The notes below the pieces were generated by a model. It saw nothing but the letters and a program-made list of their open reading frames with translations, was not told the origin of the DNA and did no database searches. Shown here piece after piece: positions 24,461 through 33,712 of a stretch of 41,890 bases of DNA; position 1 is the first letter of the stretch, and the number at the start of each line of letters is the position of its first letter. Source of the DNA: Neisseria meningitidis (GTDB lineage Bacteria; Pseudomonadota; Gammaproteobacteria; Burkholderiales; Neisseriaceae); the NCBI GenBank assembly GCA_923184405.1, contig OV299793.1, forward strand, positions 51,828-93,717, written 5' to 3'. The position numbers were made by a program, and so were the translations under genes.

Positions 24461-24490
24461 ATTATAGCAGACAGAATGTGTGTTTTTCAG
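24461..24490 (-). promoter_or_regulatory. Likely rfbB promoter in the D' copy
   Basis: On the minus strand, CTGAAA (24490-24485) and a perfect TATAAT (24466-24461) are 18 bp apart, 34 bp before the rfbB ATG. The same arrangement is preserved at 41069-41098 before the second rfbB. Confidence 0.55.
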
Positions 24491-24496
24491 ATAAAG

Positions 24497-24529
24497 AGGC
24501 CGTCTGAAAACATCTCTTTCAGACGGCCT
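24497..24529. terminator. Inverted DUS terminator of galE (D' copy)
   Basis: AGGCCGTCTGAAA and TTTCAGACGGCCT surround a short loop, 14 bases downstream of the galE stop. The identical hairpin occurs at 41030-41062. Confidence 0.85.
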
Positions 24530-24542
24530 GTATCAGGTCAAC

Positions 24543-25157
24543 TTAATCGTCGTAGCCATTCGGATTATTACTCACCCAGCGCCATGAGTCTTCCATCATT
24601 TGGGTTAAATCACGCTGGGTTTGCCAGCCGATTTGCGCCTTTGCATAGGAAGGGTCGGCATAGAAGCACGCCAAATCACCGGCACGGCGCGGTTTGACTT
24701 CATACGGAATCGTCAAACCCGAAGCTGCTTCAAATGCGCGGATGATTTCCAATACCGAAGAAGCGCGGCCGGAACCTAAGTTCAACAAATGCGTGCCTGC
24801 TACATTGCTTTTCGCCTGCATAGCCGCGACATGGCCTTCTGCCAAATCCATCACATGAATATAGTCACGCATTCCCGTACCGTCGGGGGTCGGATAATCG
24901 CCGCCAAATACCGCCAATTGCGGCAGTTTGCCTGCCGCCACTTGGCAGATATAAGGCAACAAATTATTCAGGATGCCGTTTGGCTGCTCGCCAATCAAAC
25001 CACTTTCATGCGCCCCAATCGGGTTGAAATAACGCAACAAAATCACGCTCCAACGCGGATCGGCCTTTTGGATGTCGGTTAACATCCGTTCCACCATCGC
25101 TTTGGATGCGCCATAAGGATTAGCGGTATCGCCCGGGCGCATATCTTCCGTATAGGG
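24543..25157 (-). pseudogene. galE: galE (D' copy), 5'-truncated UDP-glucose 4-epimerase
   Basis: This is the C-terminal 205 or so residues of the 339-residue epimerase, from [21 protein letters not shown] (the catalytic YxxxK lies here) through [20 protein letters not shown] to [14 protein letters not shown]. The N-terminal Rossmann half is missing, so it cannot be active. Sequence upstream of the PYTED codons is not galE but continues a methyltransferase frame. A truncated galE in D' is the known meningococcal arrangement; the complete copy is at 39993. Confidence 0.9.
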
Positions 25158-25584
25158 CATTTTACGTATCATGGCGCGACGCATTAAAGTAAACGCCAAA
25201 GCGCGTTTATACTGGTTATCCAGTTTCCTATATTTTTACGTTACAAATCAAGTTGTTGGTATTCATCGTGAAAATAGAATTTTTCGGCATAACGCTGACT
25301 CATAAAACCGGCATGCGGGCTGCCTGAAAAAATCATTGCGACATCATCGTCATTTAATGTTTCATGGTTGTTTTCTATTAATGCTAAAGCAATTTGGTAA
25401 TTAATTGCCAAAATATCGTTAGTAATCACACGATAGCCGCGTTTTTGGCTTCGTAGGCAAAGGAACAGCCTCCACTAAATACATCTGCAACTGTATCTAC
25501 ATCAGACGGAAGCTGGTCACAAATCCAGGAAGCTATTTTCTCTTTATTACCGATATAGTTAATTTTCGGATATTGCTTATTCAT
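25151..25584 (-). pseudogene. DNA methyltransferase (D12/adenine class) N-terminal part, fused to galE
   Basis: About 140 residues of a DNA methyltransferase are seen: MNKQYPKINYIGNKEKIASW with the N-terminal cofactor region, VADVFSGGCSFAYEAKKRGY (FxGGCS-type motif I) and VITNDILAINYQIALALIEN. The catalytic DPPY-like block is not reached. Lesions are loss of one A near 25440 (AKKRGY), a TAA at 25241 (TAT to TAA, after QQLDL) and a small indel near 25225. Beyond them the frame reads [20 protein letters not shown] and then, at PY, passes in frame into galE. The start overlaps the stop of the C5 methyltransferase as ATGAATAA, so the two were one modification operon. This is cps region E. Confidence 0.65.
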
Positions 25585-26575
25585 TTTCACTCATTTTTAA
25601 AATACTTTCAGCAATAGCTTTTGCCAATAAAGGCGGTACGGCGTTACCAACCTCTGCTGCTGGGCAATTTTGCTGCCGCAAAAATAAAATTATCAGGGAA
25701 AGATTGTAAGGCAGCTAATTCACGAACAGTTAACGCCCGATTCTGTTCATAGTGAAAAACTTTGCGCATATCTCCTGTAATACAAACGGCTGGTTTTGTT
25801 GCTGTTGTAACGGATGTATTTACGGATATCACCTGTTTTCGGACGTAATGGTTCAGGAATATCGTTACGGTTACCTCCATTTTTAACAAATGCCATTTTT
25901 CTAACATTTGTGCCGAATGATTCATAGCTTCATGATTTGCAACGTGTGGATTGCTTTCGCCAGCAGCCAGTTTTGGAAAATGTCCTATTGCTGATCCAAC
26001 AGTCTGATGGGAAATCTGCAAAGGTTCGGGAAAGGAAATTTTGCCTTTATCCCTCCTCCCGATAAATATCACTCGGCTACGTATCTGAGGAACACCGAAA
26101 TCGGCTGCACTCAGTATCTTACATTCCACCGAATAACCGATATTCTGAAATGCTTGAATAATCTCAATACGTGTTTTACCTGAATTGTGTGTATAGAGTC
26201 GCGCTACATTTTCCATAACAAAAAAATATGGTTGGACAATTTTAACTATTCGGACAAACTCTTTAAATAAATGGTTGCGTGGGTCATCTGTAAATGTCCG
26301 TCCAATCTTTCCTGCCATACTAAAACCTTGACAAGGTGGTCCTCCAATAATCAAATCAACTGCTTGTCCGTTAAGACAATTGATTAAATCTTGTTCAGTT
26401 AGTGTGGTTAAATCTTTTGCAGTAATTGATGATGGGGGAAGTTGGTACGGTAAGTCTGACAATAATCAGACTCCATTTCAACAGAAAGCAATTGTTGGAA
26501 TCCGGCTTGTTCAAAACCCAAGGATAGGCCTCCTGCTCCTGAGAAAAGGTCAATATAGGTAAGTGGTGTGTGCAT
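25577..26575 (-). pseudogene. C5-cytosine DNA methyltransferase, frame broken
   Basis: The enzyme would methylate C5 of cytosine using S-adenosylmethionine. Conserved motifs occur in order: YIDLFSGAGGLSLGFEQAG (motif I), GGPPCQGFSMAGK (motif IV with catalytic Cys), VMENVARL (VI), QIRSRVIFIG (VIII, QxRxR), then ALTVRELAALQSFPDNFIF (IX) and EVGNAVPPLLAKAI (X). Length about 330 residues. Frame changes lie near 26425, 25890-25840, 25790 and 25660. The codons GTHxCPYR of this family are not complete enough to infer a recognition site. No cognate restriction endonuclease is visible. Lower GC than flanking tex suggests acquired DNA. Confidence 0.82.
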
Positions 26576-26605
26576 AAGTCAAAATCCATAAACTCTTCGA
26601 TTATT

Positions 26606-28878
26606 TTACCGCTTCAGCTTCGCAAACGCATCCGCCATCGCCGAATTGGCTGGGGCGCGGTCGTTGCGTTGGGGTTTGCGGCAAGCTGTCCGTTCGCGGC
26701 TGCGGTTTTCAGACGGCATTTTATGTTTTGCGCCGCCCGGTTCGTCATCCAAGCGCATGGTCAGCGCGATGCGTTTGCGTGCAGCATCGACTTCCAGCAC
26801 TTTCACTTTCACCACGTCGCCAGCTTTCACCACTTCGCGCGGGTCTTGGACGAACTTGTTGGACAGGGCGGAGATGTGCACCAAGCCGTCCTGATGGACG
26901 CCGATGTCCACGAACGCGCCGAAGTTGGCGACGTTGGAAACCACGCCTTCGAGTATCATACCGACTTGCAAGTCGCTGATTTCGTGGATACCTTCGGCAA
27001 ACGATGCCGTCTGAAACTCGCCGCGCGGATCACGGCCGGGTTTTTCCAGTTCGGACAGGATGTCCAAAATGGTCGGCAGGCCGAAGCGTTCGTCGGTGAA
27101 GTCGGACGCTTTGATTTGCTTCACGCGCTCGCGGTTGCCGATGAGTTCGGCGGCGGTAATGCCTTGTTGCGCCAGCATTTTGGCGACGACGGGATAGGCT
27201 TCGGGGTGGACGGCGCTCGCGTCCAGCGGCTCTGTGCCGCCGTTAATCCGCAAAAAGCCTGCCGCCTGCTCGAAGGGTTTTTCGCCCAAGCGCGGTACTT
27301 TCAGCAATTTTTGCGGCTGTCGAACGCGCCGTTTTCATCGCGATAGGCAACGATGTTTTGGGCAAGGGTTTGATTCAAACCGGAAATCCGCGCCAAGAGC
27401 GGGGCGGAGGCAGTGTTCACGTCCACGCCGACGGCGTTCACGCAGTCTTCGACCACCGCGTCCAGCGATTTGGCGAGCTGGCTTTGGTTCACATCGTGCT
27501 GATACTGGCCCACGCCGATGGATTTAGGGTCGATTTTGACCAACTCGGCAAGCGGGTCTTGCAGCCTGCGGGCGATGGACACCGCGCCGCGCAGGAAACG
27601 TCCAAGTCGGGAACTCCGCGCCGCCAGTTCGGACGCGGAATAAATCGACGCGCTGACTTCGGACACGACGATTTTGTGCAGCCCCATTTCCGGCATTCCG
27701 CGCACCAGTTCGCCCGCGATTTTGTCGGTTTCGCGGCTGGCGGTGCCGTTGCCGATGGCGATGAGCTTCACGCCGTGTTGCTTAATCAGGCGCGACAGCG
27801 TTGCCAACATATTGTTTTCTTGATGCAAATAGACGATGACGGTATCCAGCAGCTTGCCCGTATCATCCACCACGGCGCATTTCACGCCGTTGCGGTAGCC
27901 AGGGTCGAGACCCAGCGTGGTCAGCCGTCCGGCGGGCGCGACGAGCAGCAAGTCTTTGAGATTGCGGGCGAACACGGTAATCGCGTCGGTGTCGGCGGCT
28001 TCTTTCAAACGGTTGAAAGCTTCAAGTTCCAACGACAAAAAGATTTTCGCGCGCCAAGTCAGGCGCACGGTATCGCGCAGCCATTTGTGGCCGTCTGAAA
28101 CCTTGAAGCGGCGGGCGATGATTTGCTCGTATTCGCTTTGCTGCGTAATCGGCGTGTCGTCGGGCTGATATTTGAGCGCGATGTTCAACACGCCTTCGTT
28201 GCGTCCGCGCAAAACCGCTAGCGCACGATGGCTGGGCATCGCACGAATAGGTTCGCGGTGGTCGAAATAATCGCTGAATTTTTCGCCTTCGGTTTCTTTG
28301 CCTCCAACAACTTGCGCGTGGATTTCGGCTTCGTTCCACAGCTTGTCGCGCAGCGTGCCGATGAGTTCCGCGTCTTCGGCAAACTGCTCCATCAGAATCG
28401 CACGCGCGCCGTCCAACGCGGCTTTGGCATCGGGGACGTTTTCGTTCAGGTAGCCTTGTGCGGCGGCTTCCACGTCCTGCGACTGCTCGGCAAGCAACAC
28501 GTCCGCCAGCGGCTGCAAACCGTGTTCGCGCGCGATTTGCGCTTTGGTGCGGCGTTTGGGTTTGTAGGGCAGATACAGGTCTTCCAGCGCGGTTTTGTTA
28601 TCGGCGGCTTCGATTTGCGCCCTGAGGCCGTCTGAAAGCTTGCCTTGCTCTTCAATGCTTTTTAAAACAACGGCTTTGCGCTCTTCCAACTCGCGCAGAT
28701 ATTGCAGCCGCTCGGCAAGTTGGCGCAACTGCGTATCGTCCAACCCGCCCGTCGCTTCCTTGCGGTAGCGGGCGATAAACGGCACGGTCGCGCCGTCGTC
28801 CAAAAGCTCGACGGCGGCGGTGATTTGCGCGGCAGTCGCGGAGAGTTCTTGGGAAAGAATTTGAGTAATGTTCATCAA
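26606..28878 (-). pseudogene. tex: tex, S1-domain transcription accessory protein, one frameshift
   Basis: Tex is a conserved cytoplasmic nucleic-acid-binding protein of about 757 residues. Visible parts: helical N-terminus [19 protein letters not shown], the [19 protein letters not shown] segment, a YqgF/RNase H-like domain ([17 protein letters not shown]), a helix-hairpin-helix region ([20 protein letters not shown]) and a C-terminal S1 domain ([20 protein letters not shown]). One frame change at about 27305 splits it at [12 protein letters not shown]. Inside the first part a compensated pair turns REFPDLDVSLRG into [11 protein letters not shown] near 27600. Both look like sequencing errors. 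It lies in cps region E, next to ctrD. Confidence 0.92.
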
Positions 28879-28893
28879 TAGAATTCAACGGAC

Positions 28894-28919
28894 AGGCCGT
28901 CTGAAATTTCAGACGGCCT
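28894..28919. terminator. Inverted DUS hairpin between tex and ctrD
   Basis: AGGCCGTCTGAAA is followed at once by TTTCAGACGGCCT, a loopless palindrome of 26 bp. It lies 19 bases past the ctrD stop and should end the ctrABCD transcript before tex. Confidence 0.8.
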
Positions 28920-28937
28920 GATTTAAAAACAATCGCT

Positions 28938-29588
28938 TTAAGGCAGCGAATTATAATATTCGTAGGCTTTGTCCATATCTTCAAACTGGTACATATGCCC
29001 TTTTTCCAGCACCATCGCATTATCGCAATATTGCTTCATGGCGCTGTGGCTGTGCGACACCAAGATGATGGAACGGTCTTTGCGCTTTTCAAACAACTCG
29101 TACTTACATTTATCGGCAAAGCGCGAGTCGCCAACTGCAATCACTTCGTCAATCAGATAGCAATCAAACTCTACCGCCAACGACAAAGCAAATGCCAAAC
29201 GCGCTTTCATACCTGAAGAATAACGCTTGACCAGCTCATACAGATATTGCCCCAACTCGGAAAACTCTTCGGTAAAGTTCTTCACATAATCGATATCGAC
29301 ATTGTAAATCCGGCAGATGAAACGCAAATTGTCCATACCGGTCAGACTGCCTTGAAACGCACCGGAGAATGCCAAAGGCCAAGAAATACTCATTGTCCGC
29401 TTGATTTCACCCGTGGTCGGCGGCTCAACGCCACTGATCAAACGGATGAGCGTCGATTTACCTGCACCGTTGCGGCCGAGAATACCGATTTTCTCGCCCT
29501 TCTCCATTTTGAAGCTAATATCGTGCAAGACTGTCCGCCAACCTTGGCGGGTCAGATAGCGTTTGGAAACGTGTTCAACTGAAATCAT
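28938..29588 (-). CDS. ctrD: CtrD, capsule exporter ATP-binding subunit
   Basis: The intact 216-residue ABC ATPase drives polysialic acid export through CtrC. Walker A is GRNGAGKST (residues 38-46), the signature is [15 protein letters not shown], Walker B is [14 protein letters not shown], and the H-loop is [12 protein letters not shown]. This is the KpsT/BexA type of group 2 capsule exporters. The ATG overlaps the ctrC TGA (ATGA), so translation is coupled. It is the only gene of the ctr operon with an undamaged full-length frame. Confidence 0.96.
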   Translation of the reverse strand: MISVEHVSKRYLTRQGWRTVLHDISFKMEKGEKIGILGRNGAGKSTLIRLISGVEPPTTGEIKRTMSISWPLAFSGAFQGSLTGMDNLRFICRIYNVDIDYVKNFTEEFSELGQYLYELVKRYSSGMKARLAFALSLAVEFDCYLIDEVIAVGDSRFADKCKYELFEKRKDRSIILVSHSHSAMKQYCDNAMVLEKGHMYQFEDMDKAYEYYNSLP

Positions 29589-30380
29589 TGCGGCTCGACT
29601 CCTTTACTGAATTTACTGACCATCGCCAAGCCAAACAACAACAACACCAGATTGCACAATACGATATACCAAGGATTTTCATAGGTAATTACATCGCTGC
29701 CAAAATATCCGGCACGGAACATTTCTGTGCCATGCACCATCGGAATCATTAATGCATATTCTTGTACCTTGGGCGGCAAATTATGCACAAAAAAGAACGC
29801 ACCGGATAACGGCATCATCACAAAAGTCAATGTGCCCCAAATCTTGCCAAACGGCTCGAAATTAAAGGCAATCGAACAAATCACCAAACCCAAACCAATC
29901 GCAAAAAAGCCATCAAAAGCCAAGCCATCAGCATATAAAACATATCTGCAAGCATTTCAATCCAGCCAATCGCAATCAATACCGCCATAATCACAATCTG
30001 CGCAATGGTTGCACCAGCAATTTCCAAAATCATGCGCGCCAAGATGGTATCCAAAACTCTTACATTGCGGTGATAAAGCAAGCTGGCATTTGAAGAAATC
30101 GACCCAACTGCCCGTTTTGAGGCATTACGCCACATCATCAACATCGGATAACCAGTAATCGCAAATGCGACAATATTCAAAGTTGAATATCGGTCTGCCT
30201 CAAAAATTTCCACATCAAGACGATAACGAATGTCATCAGCAACGGCTCAACAAACAGCCATAAAAAGCCAATATTATTGCGACCGTAACGGGTGATAATT
30301 TCCCGCATCAACAGCGCACCGATTACGCGCCTTTGAATGGCTAAAGATTCCCAAAATGATGTTTTATGCAAGGCTTTCAT
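29585..30380 (-). pseudogene. ctrC: ctrC, capsule exporter permease, two frame changes
   Basis: CtrC is the inner-membrane permease of the ABC-2 type (KpsM/BexB) that pairs with CtrD. Reading across frames gives 265 residues from MKALHKTSFWESLAIQRRV, with six hydrophobic helices, including FLWLFVEPLLMTFVIVLMW, IAQIVIMAVLIAIGWI and NLVLLLFGLAMVSKF, ending KGVEPQ. Frame changes occur near 30190 (KFLRADRYS) and 29900 (LLMAFFAIG); each removes one base. The start overlaps the ctrB stop (TGATG). Confidence 0.9.
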
Positions 30381-31543
30381 CAGCTTTTATGCTCACGAAT
30401 GCTGGCAGTCAACAGGCTCAAAATACCATAAACCATCAAGCCGATAATCAGAGTGGCAACAATGTTGTATAACCGTTAAGGCTCATGTGCCAAATCCGGC
30501 AGGCTCGGTTGCGAGATCACTTCCAAATAAAGCTGCTGACGGTCTGCTTCAACCTTGGCACTTTCCAAAGAAGTCATGGCGGCTGCCAACTGCTGCTCTG
30601 CCAACTGGTTTTCCAAATACACACGCTGATATTCGGCAGCCTGATTAGACAACGAAGAATGCCCACCGCCCGAAATGGCACGTAACTGTTGGTCAATTTC
30701 TTTACGCAAGCTCTGCTCACGCGCCTGCAAACCCGGAATCTGCGGATTCTCCGGAGTGACTGCTTTCACCTGATCCAGCTGGGTTTGAATCACAATCAAT
30801 TCATCTTGCAGCTTGGAAACCAACCCCATTTGCACTTCCGATTGCGCTTTCAAATCAAAAACGCCATTGGCAATCCGGTAATCCGTCAGATTCTGAGAGG
30901 CTTCCTTTACCCGCTCTGCCGCCGTTTTCACTACTTCTTCCGCATAGCGCACCGTATCAGCACGTGCACGATCGTTCAACTGGTTAATCAATGCTTCACC
31001 TTGTTTTAACAAAGCCTCATTGATTTTCTTAGATTCCAGCGCATCAAAGGAAGTTACATTCAACGTGGAAATACCCGAAACCGTATCAAAATTGATCATC
31101 ACCTGATTTTTATAGTATTGATAAAAAGCCTCTTCCTGGCCACGGAACCCAAACCCATTAAAGCGGCTGAACGCATCACCTTTGGTTTCATAAAACTCAC
31201 GCATTTGCAAGATTTTACGCAGTTCATCCAAAGACGAGCGCGAACGCATATACTCCCCAACCGTGTAAATATCATCTTGCGCACGGGCAAAACCTGTGCC
31301 CTGCAAAATGGCACCCAGGCCATTAAGAGAAGATTGGCTTTTAGGCGAGCGCACCACAAAGCTCGATTGCGACGTAAAACGATCGGAAGCGAAGAAGCCG
31401 AAATACACCAACGAAATTACCGTAGGGATAATCACCGTTACCCAAAATAAAGGGCTTAGCTTTTTAATCCAACTTTTCTTTTTCGGCTTTTTACGCTCGG
31501 CTTTGGTTTCAGTGGCAACTGCCACAGGAAGTTGCTCAGACAT
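30380..31543 (-). pseudogene. ctrB: ctrB, inner-membrane capsule export protein, late nonsense codon
   Basis: CtrB is a polysaccharide co-polymerase-like (KpsE/BexC) protein that spans the periplasm between CtrC and CtrA. After a basic N-terminus comes the first membrane helix LFWVTVIIPTVISLVYFGF, then a long periplasmic coiled coil (roughly residues 180-350). The frame is 387 codons and has the right overall length, but a TAA at 30476-30478 (LAHEP-stop-RLYN) cuts it after residue 355. The lost tail IIGLMVYGILSLLTA is the second membrane helix. No frameshift is needed, only one substitution (a Ser codon in the usual protein). Confidence 0.92.
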
Positions 31544-31557
31544 CTTAATTACTCACA

Positions 31558-32729
31558 TTAATTAGTTAAATTATTAATACTGTTCGCGCCACTGGTAACC
31601 GACGAGAACACAAACGACAAAAATTTCTGCACTTCAGCCAACGGCGCAGTCGACACATACAATACATCTTTATTCTTCACAGGAAAGCGCTGCATAGAAA
31701 ATAGCGAATGCGCATCAGCCATATTCACACGATATACCGTTGGAATCTCTGCCTCACTGCCATAACCTTGAGCAATCCATTTATCCTGACGTTCTGACAG
31801 CAATTCACCAATGGCGTATAGCGGAACACAAACACACCACGCGCATCAGAACGGCGATCTTGCAAACCGCCCATACGGCCAATGGCTTCAGAAAGCGATA
31901 AGCCTCTGGCTGAAAAACCGATTTCTTGTGTTCTCCCCACCGCACCCATAGACGTAAAGGTATAGGGATTGGTAATCATAGTAACCACATCACCGCGACG
32001 CAACAAAATATTTTGTCGCGGATTTGCCACTAAATCTTCCAAGGCAACAGTTCGTACTACATTGCCACGTGTCAGCTGCACATTCGTATCCTGCACATTT
32101 GCCGTTGAACCACCTACCGCAGCCACCGCATCCAACACACGCTCACCGGCTGCCGTCAGCGGCATACGCACACTATTCCCAGCACGAATCACCGACACAT
32201 TCGCCGCATTATTCTGCACCAAACGCACCATCACTTGTGGCTGATTGGCCATTTTTTCAGGCGGCCTTTAATAATTTCCTGAACCTGACCAGGCGTTTTA
32301 CCGACCACCGAAATATCGCCAACAAACGGCACAGAAACCGTACCACGTGCCGTGACCAACTGCTCTGGCAACTTAGTTTGATGCGCACTACCCGAGCCCA
32401 TCGAAGAAAGGCCACCACCAAACAATACTGCCGGCGGCGCTTCCAAATCATAATATCCAATACATCACCAATATTTAGCGTACCAGCCGAAGCATAACCA
32501 TCGCCAAACTGAGTGAATGACTGATTTATCTGAGCCTTATATAATAACTGAGCAACCGTATGATTCACATCAATCAGCTCCACTTCAGGAATTTGAACTT
32601 CAGATTGTTGCCCTAAAGAGACAATTTTTTTGCGCTGGGGCCTGATGAAGGAATCGCAGAGCATCCTACAATTAAACTTCCACACAATAATAATACTGCG
32701 TGACGAATATAAAATTTCACTTTAAACAC
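31558..32729 (-). pseudogene. ctrA: ctrA, outer-membrane capsule export lipoprotein, frame broken, GTG start
   Basis: CtrA (Wza/KpsD/BexD class) forms the outer-membrane capsule pore and is a standard meningococcal PCR target. The signal peptide FKVKFYIRHAVLLLCGS leads to the lipobox IVGC, then AIPSSGPSAKKIVSLG. Further on, LNIGDVLDIMIWEAPPA and TARGTVSVPFVGDISVVGKT mark the polysaccharide-export and SLBB domains; the end is VTSGANSINNLTN. About 391 residues need frame changes near 32655, 32440, 32250 and 31810. The start codon reads GTG where the family has ATG. From this GTG to the upstream siaA ATG is exactly 134 bp. Confidence 0.93.
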
Positions 32730-32863
32730 AAGCCAAATCCTAATATAATTATAAATGGCCTAATTATAGCACTTAATCGAAATAAATTTATGAGTACGTA
32801 GAGTATAATTAGTGCGTGTCTCTAATTTCAATATACCTATAACTTATATATTATAATGCTATC
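32730..32863. promoter_or_regulatory. 134-bp divergent ctr/sia control region
   Basis: The length between ctrA and the first siaA-like ATG at 32864 equals the 134 bp known for the meningococcal cps intergenic region, which holds both promoters and the siaA leader. It is very AT-rich. Near 32830, TATACCTATAACTTATATATTATAA resembles the leader that in meningococci carries 8-bp TATACTTA-type tandem repeats and acts as an RNA thermosensor. The repeats are imperfect here. Confidence 0.6.
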
Positions 32864-32892
32864 ATGAAAAGAAATCTTTGCATACAGGTACA
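32864..32892 (+). pseudogene. siaA: First copy of the siaA 5' end
   Basis: ATGAAAAGAAATCTTTGCAT, then ACAGGTAC, matches the start of siaA (MKRILCITGT) apart from one extra A, directly after the intact-length control region. The match then fades into sequence leading to the transposase remnant. The same codons recur at 33713, 849 bp downstream, where the gene body continues. Confidence 0.6.
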
Positions 32893-33680
32893 ATGCCGAG
32901 AACCGCAACAACTGACACCGTATAGGAACAATTGCAAACAACCATAAAATCGCACTGCTGTCAACAATATACAGAACGACCGAACCAAATGAAGACAAGC
33001 CATACTATGGAAGCTAAAGACCATGTGCATCAACGCGAGCACATACGTATCTAAGATACATTCCTGGTAAACCGCCCATAGCGCTGCAATCGGTAATCAC
33101 AACAAGTCATCTGGCAGAAGTTTATATAGATCTACCACAATGCACTGACAAAGAATGACTATGCATCCACTGAAATTATGTACACTGTCACCAACATACA
33201 AGACCATCTTTGCGTGGATTCAATAGAAGCCATTTTTCAAAGACGTATAAGAAACTCCACAAGAATAGACCCAGGTATGCACTATGCATGGAAATCCGAA
33301 CGGCTTGAAAGTCACAAACAGGTACACATGCACTACGATCAAGTTGTAAATTGCTTGATACAAGTCATACAGGAAGCCCAGTAATTAAACGCTGACATAC
33401 GCTAAGACTCAGCAAGAAATCAGAGATAAACCGATAAAACACGGTATGAAAGCTATCATGACAAAGCATAAAAATGCCAAGCCCCCTAGGAATCATTATG
33501 ATAGCTACCTTTACAACTTACGCCACTTAGTTGAGAATTCATTTGCACGATTAAAGCAGGTTCGTACTATTGAGAATCGCTAAGGAGAAATGAGCTCATC
33601 ATTTGGCATCGAGGCATTACAGAGCATGCAAAATCAGGGATGCTAAGAGAAATAGAGGACACGACTTAGCAAGCAACTGA
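32893..33680 (+). mobile_element. IS5-family (IS1301-like) insertion remnant between ctrA and siaA
   Basis: About 0.8 kb is inserted. The clearest part is 33450-33585, reading KNAKPPRNHYDSYLYNLRHL then VENSFARLKQ, the C-terminal DDE block of IS5/IS427-type transposases with the catalytic Glu of HLVENSFARLK. Upstream only scattered fragments are readable, with stops in all frames, and I could not define terminal inverted repeats. The 849-bp shift between the two siaA starts is close to the 842-844 bp of IS1301, which is known to insert in siaA (reversible capsule switching) and in this intergenic region (changed capsule expression). The name IS1301 is inferred from size and place. Confidence 0.6.
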
Positions 33681-33712
33681 CCAAATTCCAAATGCCTATA
33701 GATTCTAAAATC
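33681..33712 (+). promoter_or_regulatory. Second, eroded siaA leader
   Basis: AATTCCAAATGCCTATAGAT then TCTAAAATC resembles the last 30 bases of the siaA leader (CTTATAGATTATAAAATC before the ATG). Only about one degenerate 8-bp unit remains, so a thermosensor hairpin would not form as usual. Confidence 0.4.

Larger units (their letters stand above)
23359..25157 (-). repeat. Inverted repeat D', partner of 39993-41890
   Basis: The rfbB-promoter-hairpin-galE 3' segment here is repeated on the other strand at about 40400-41890. Roughly 250 bp (24450-24700 against 40860-41110) look almost identical; the rest of the partner is more diverged as given. These are the known D and D' arms that flank meningococcal cps regions A, C and E. 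Confidence 0.85.
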
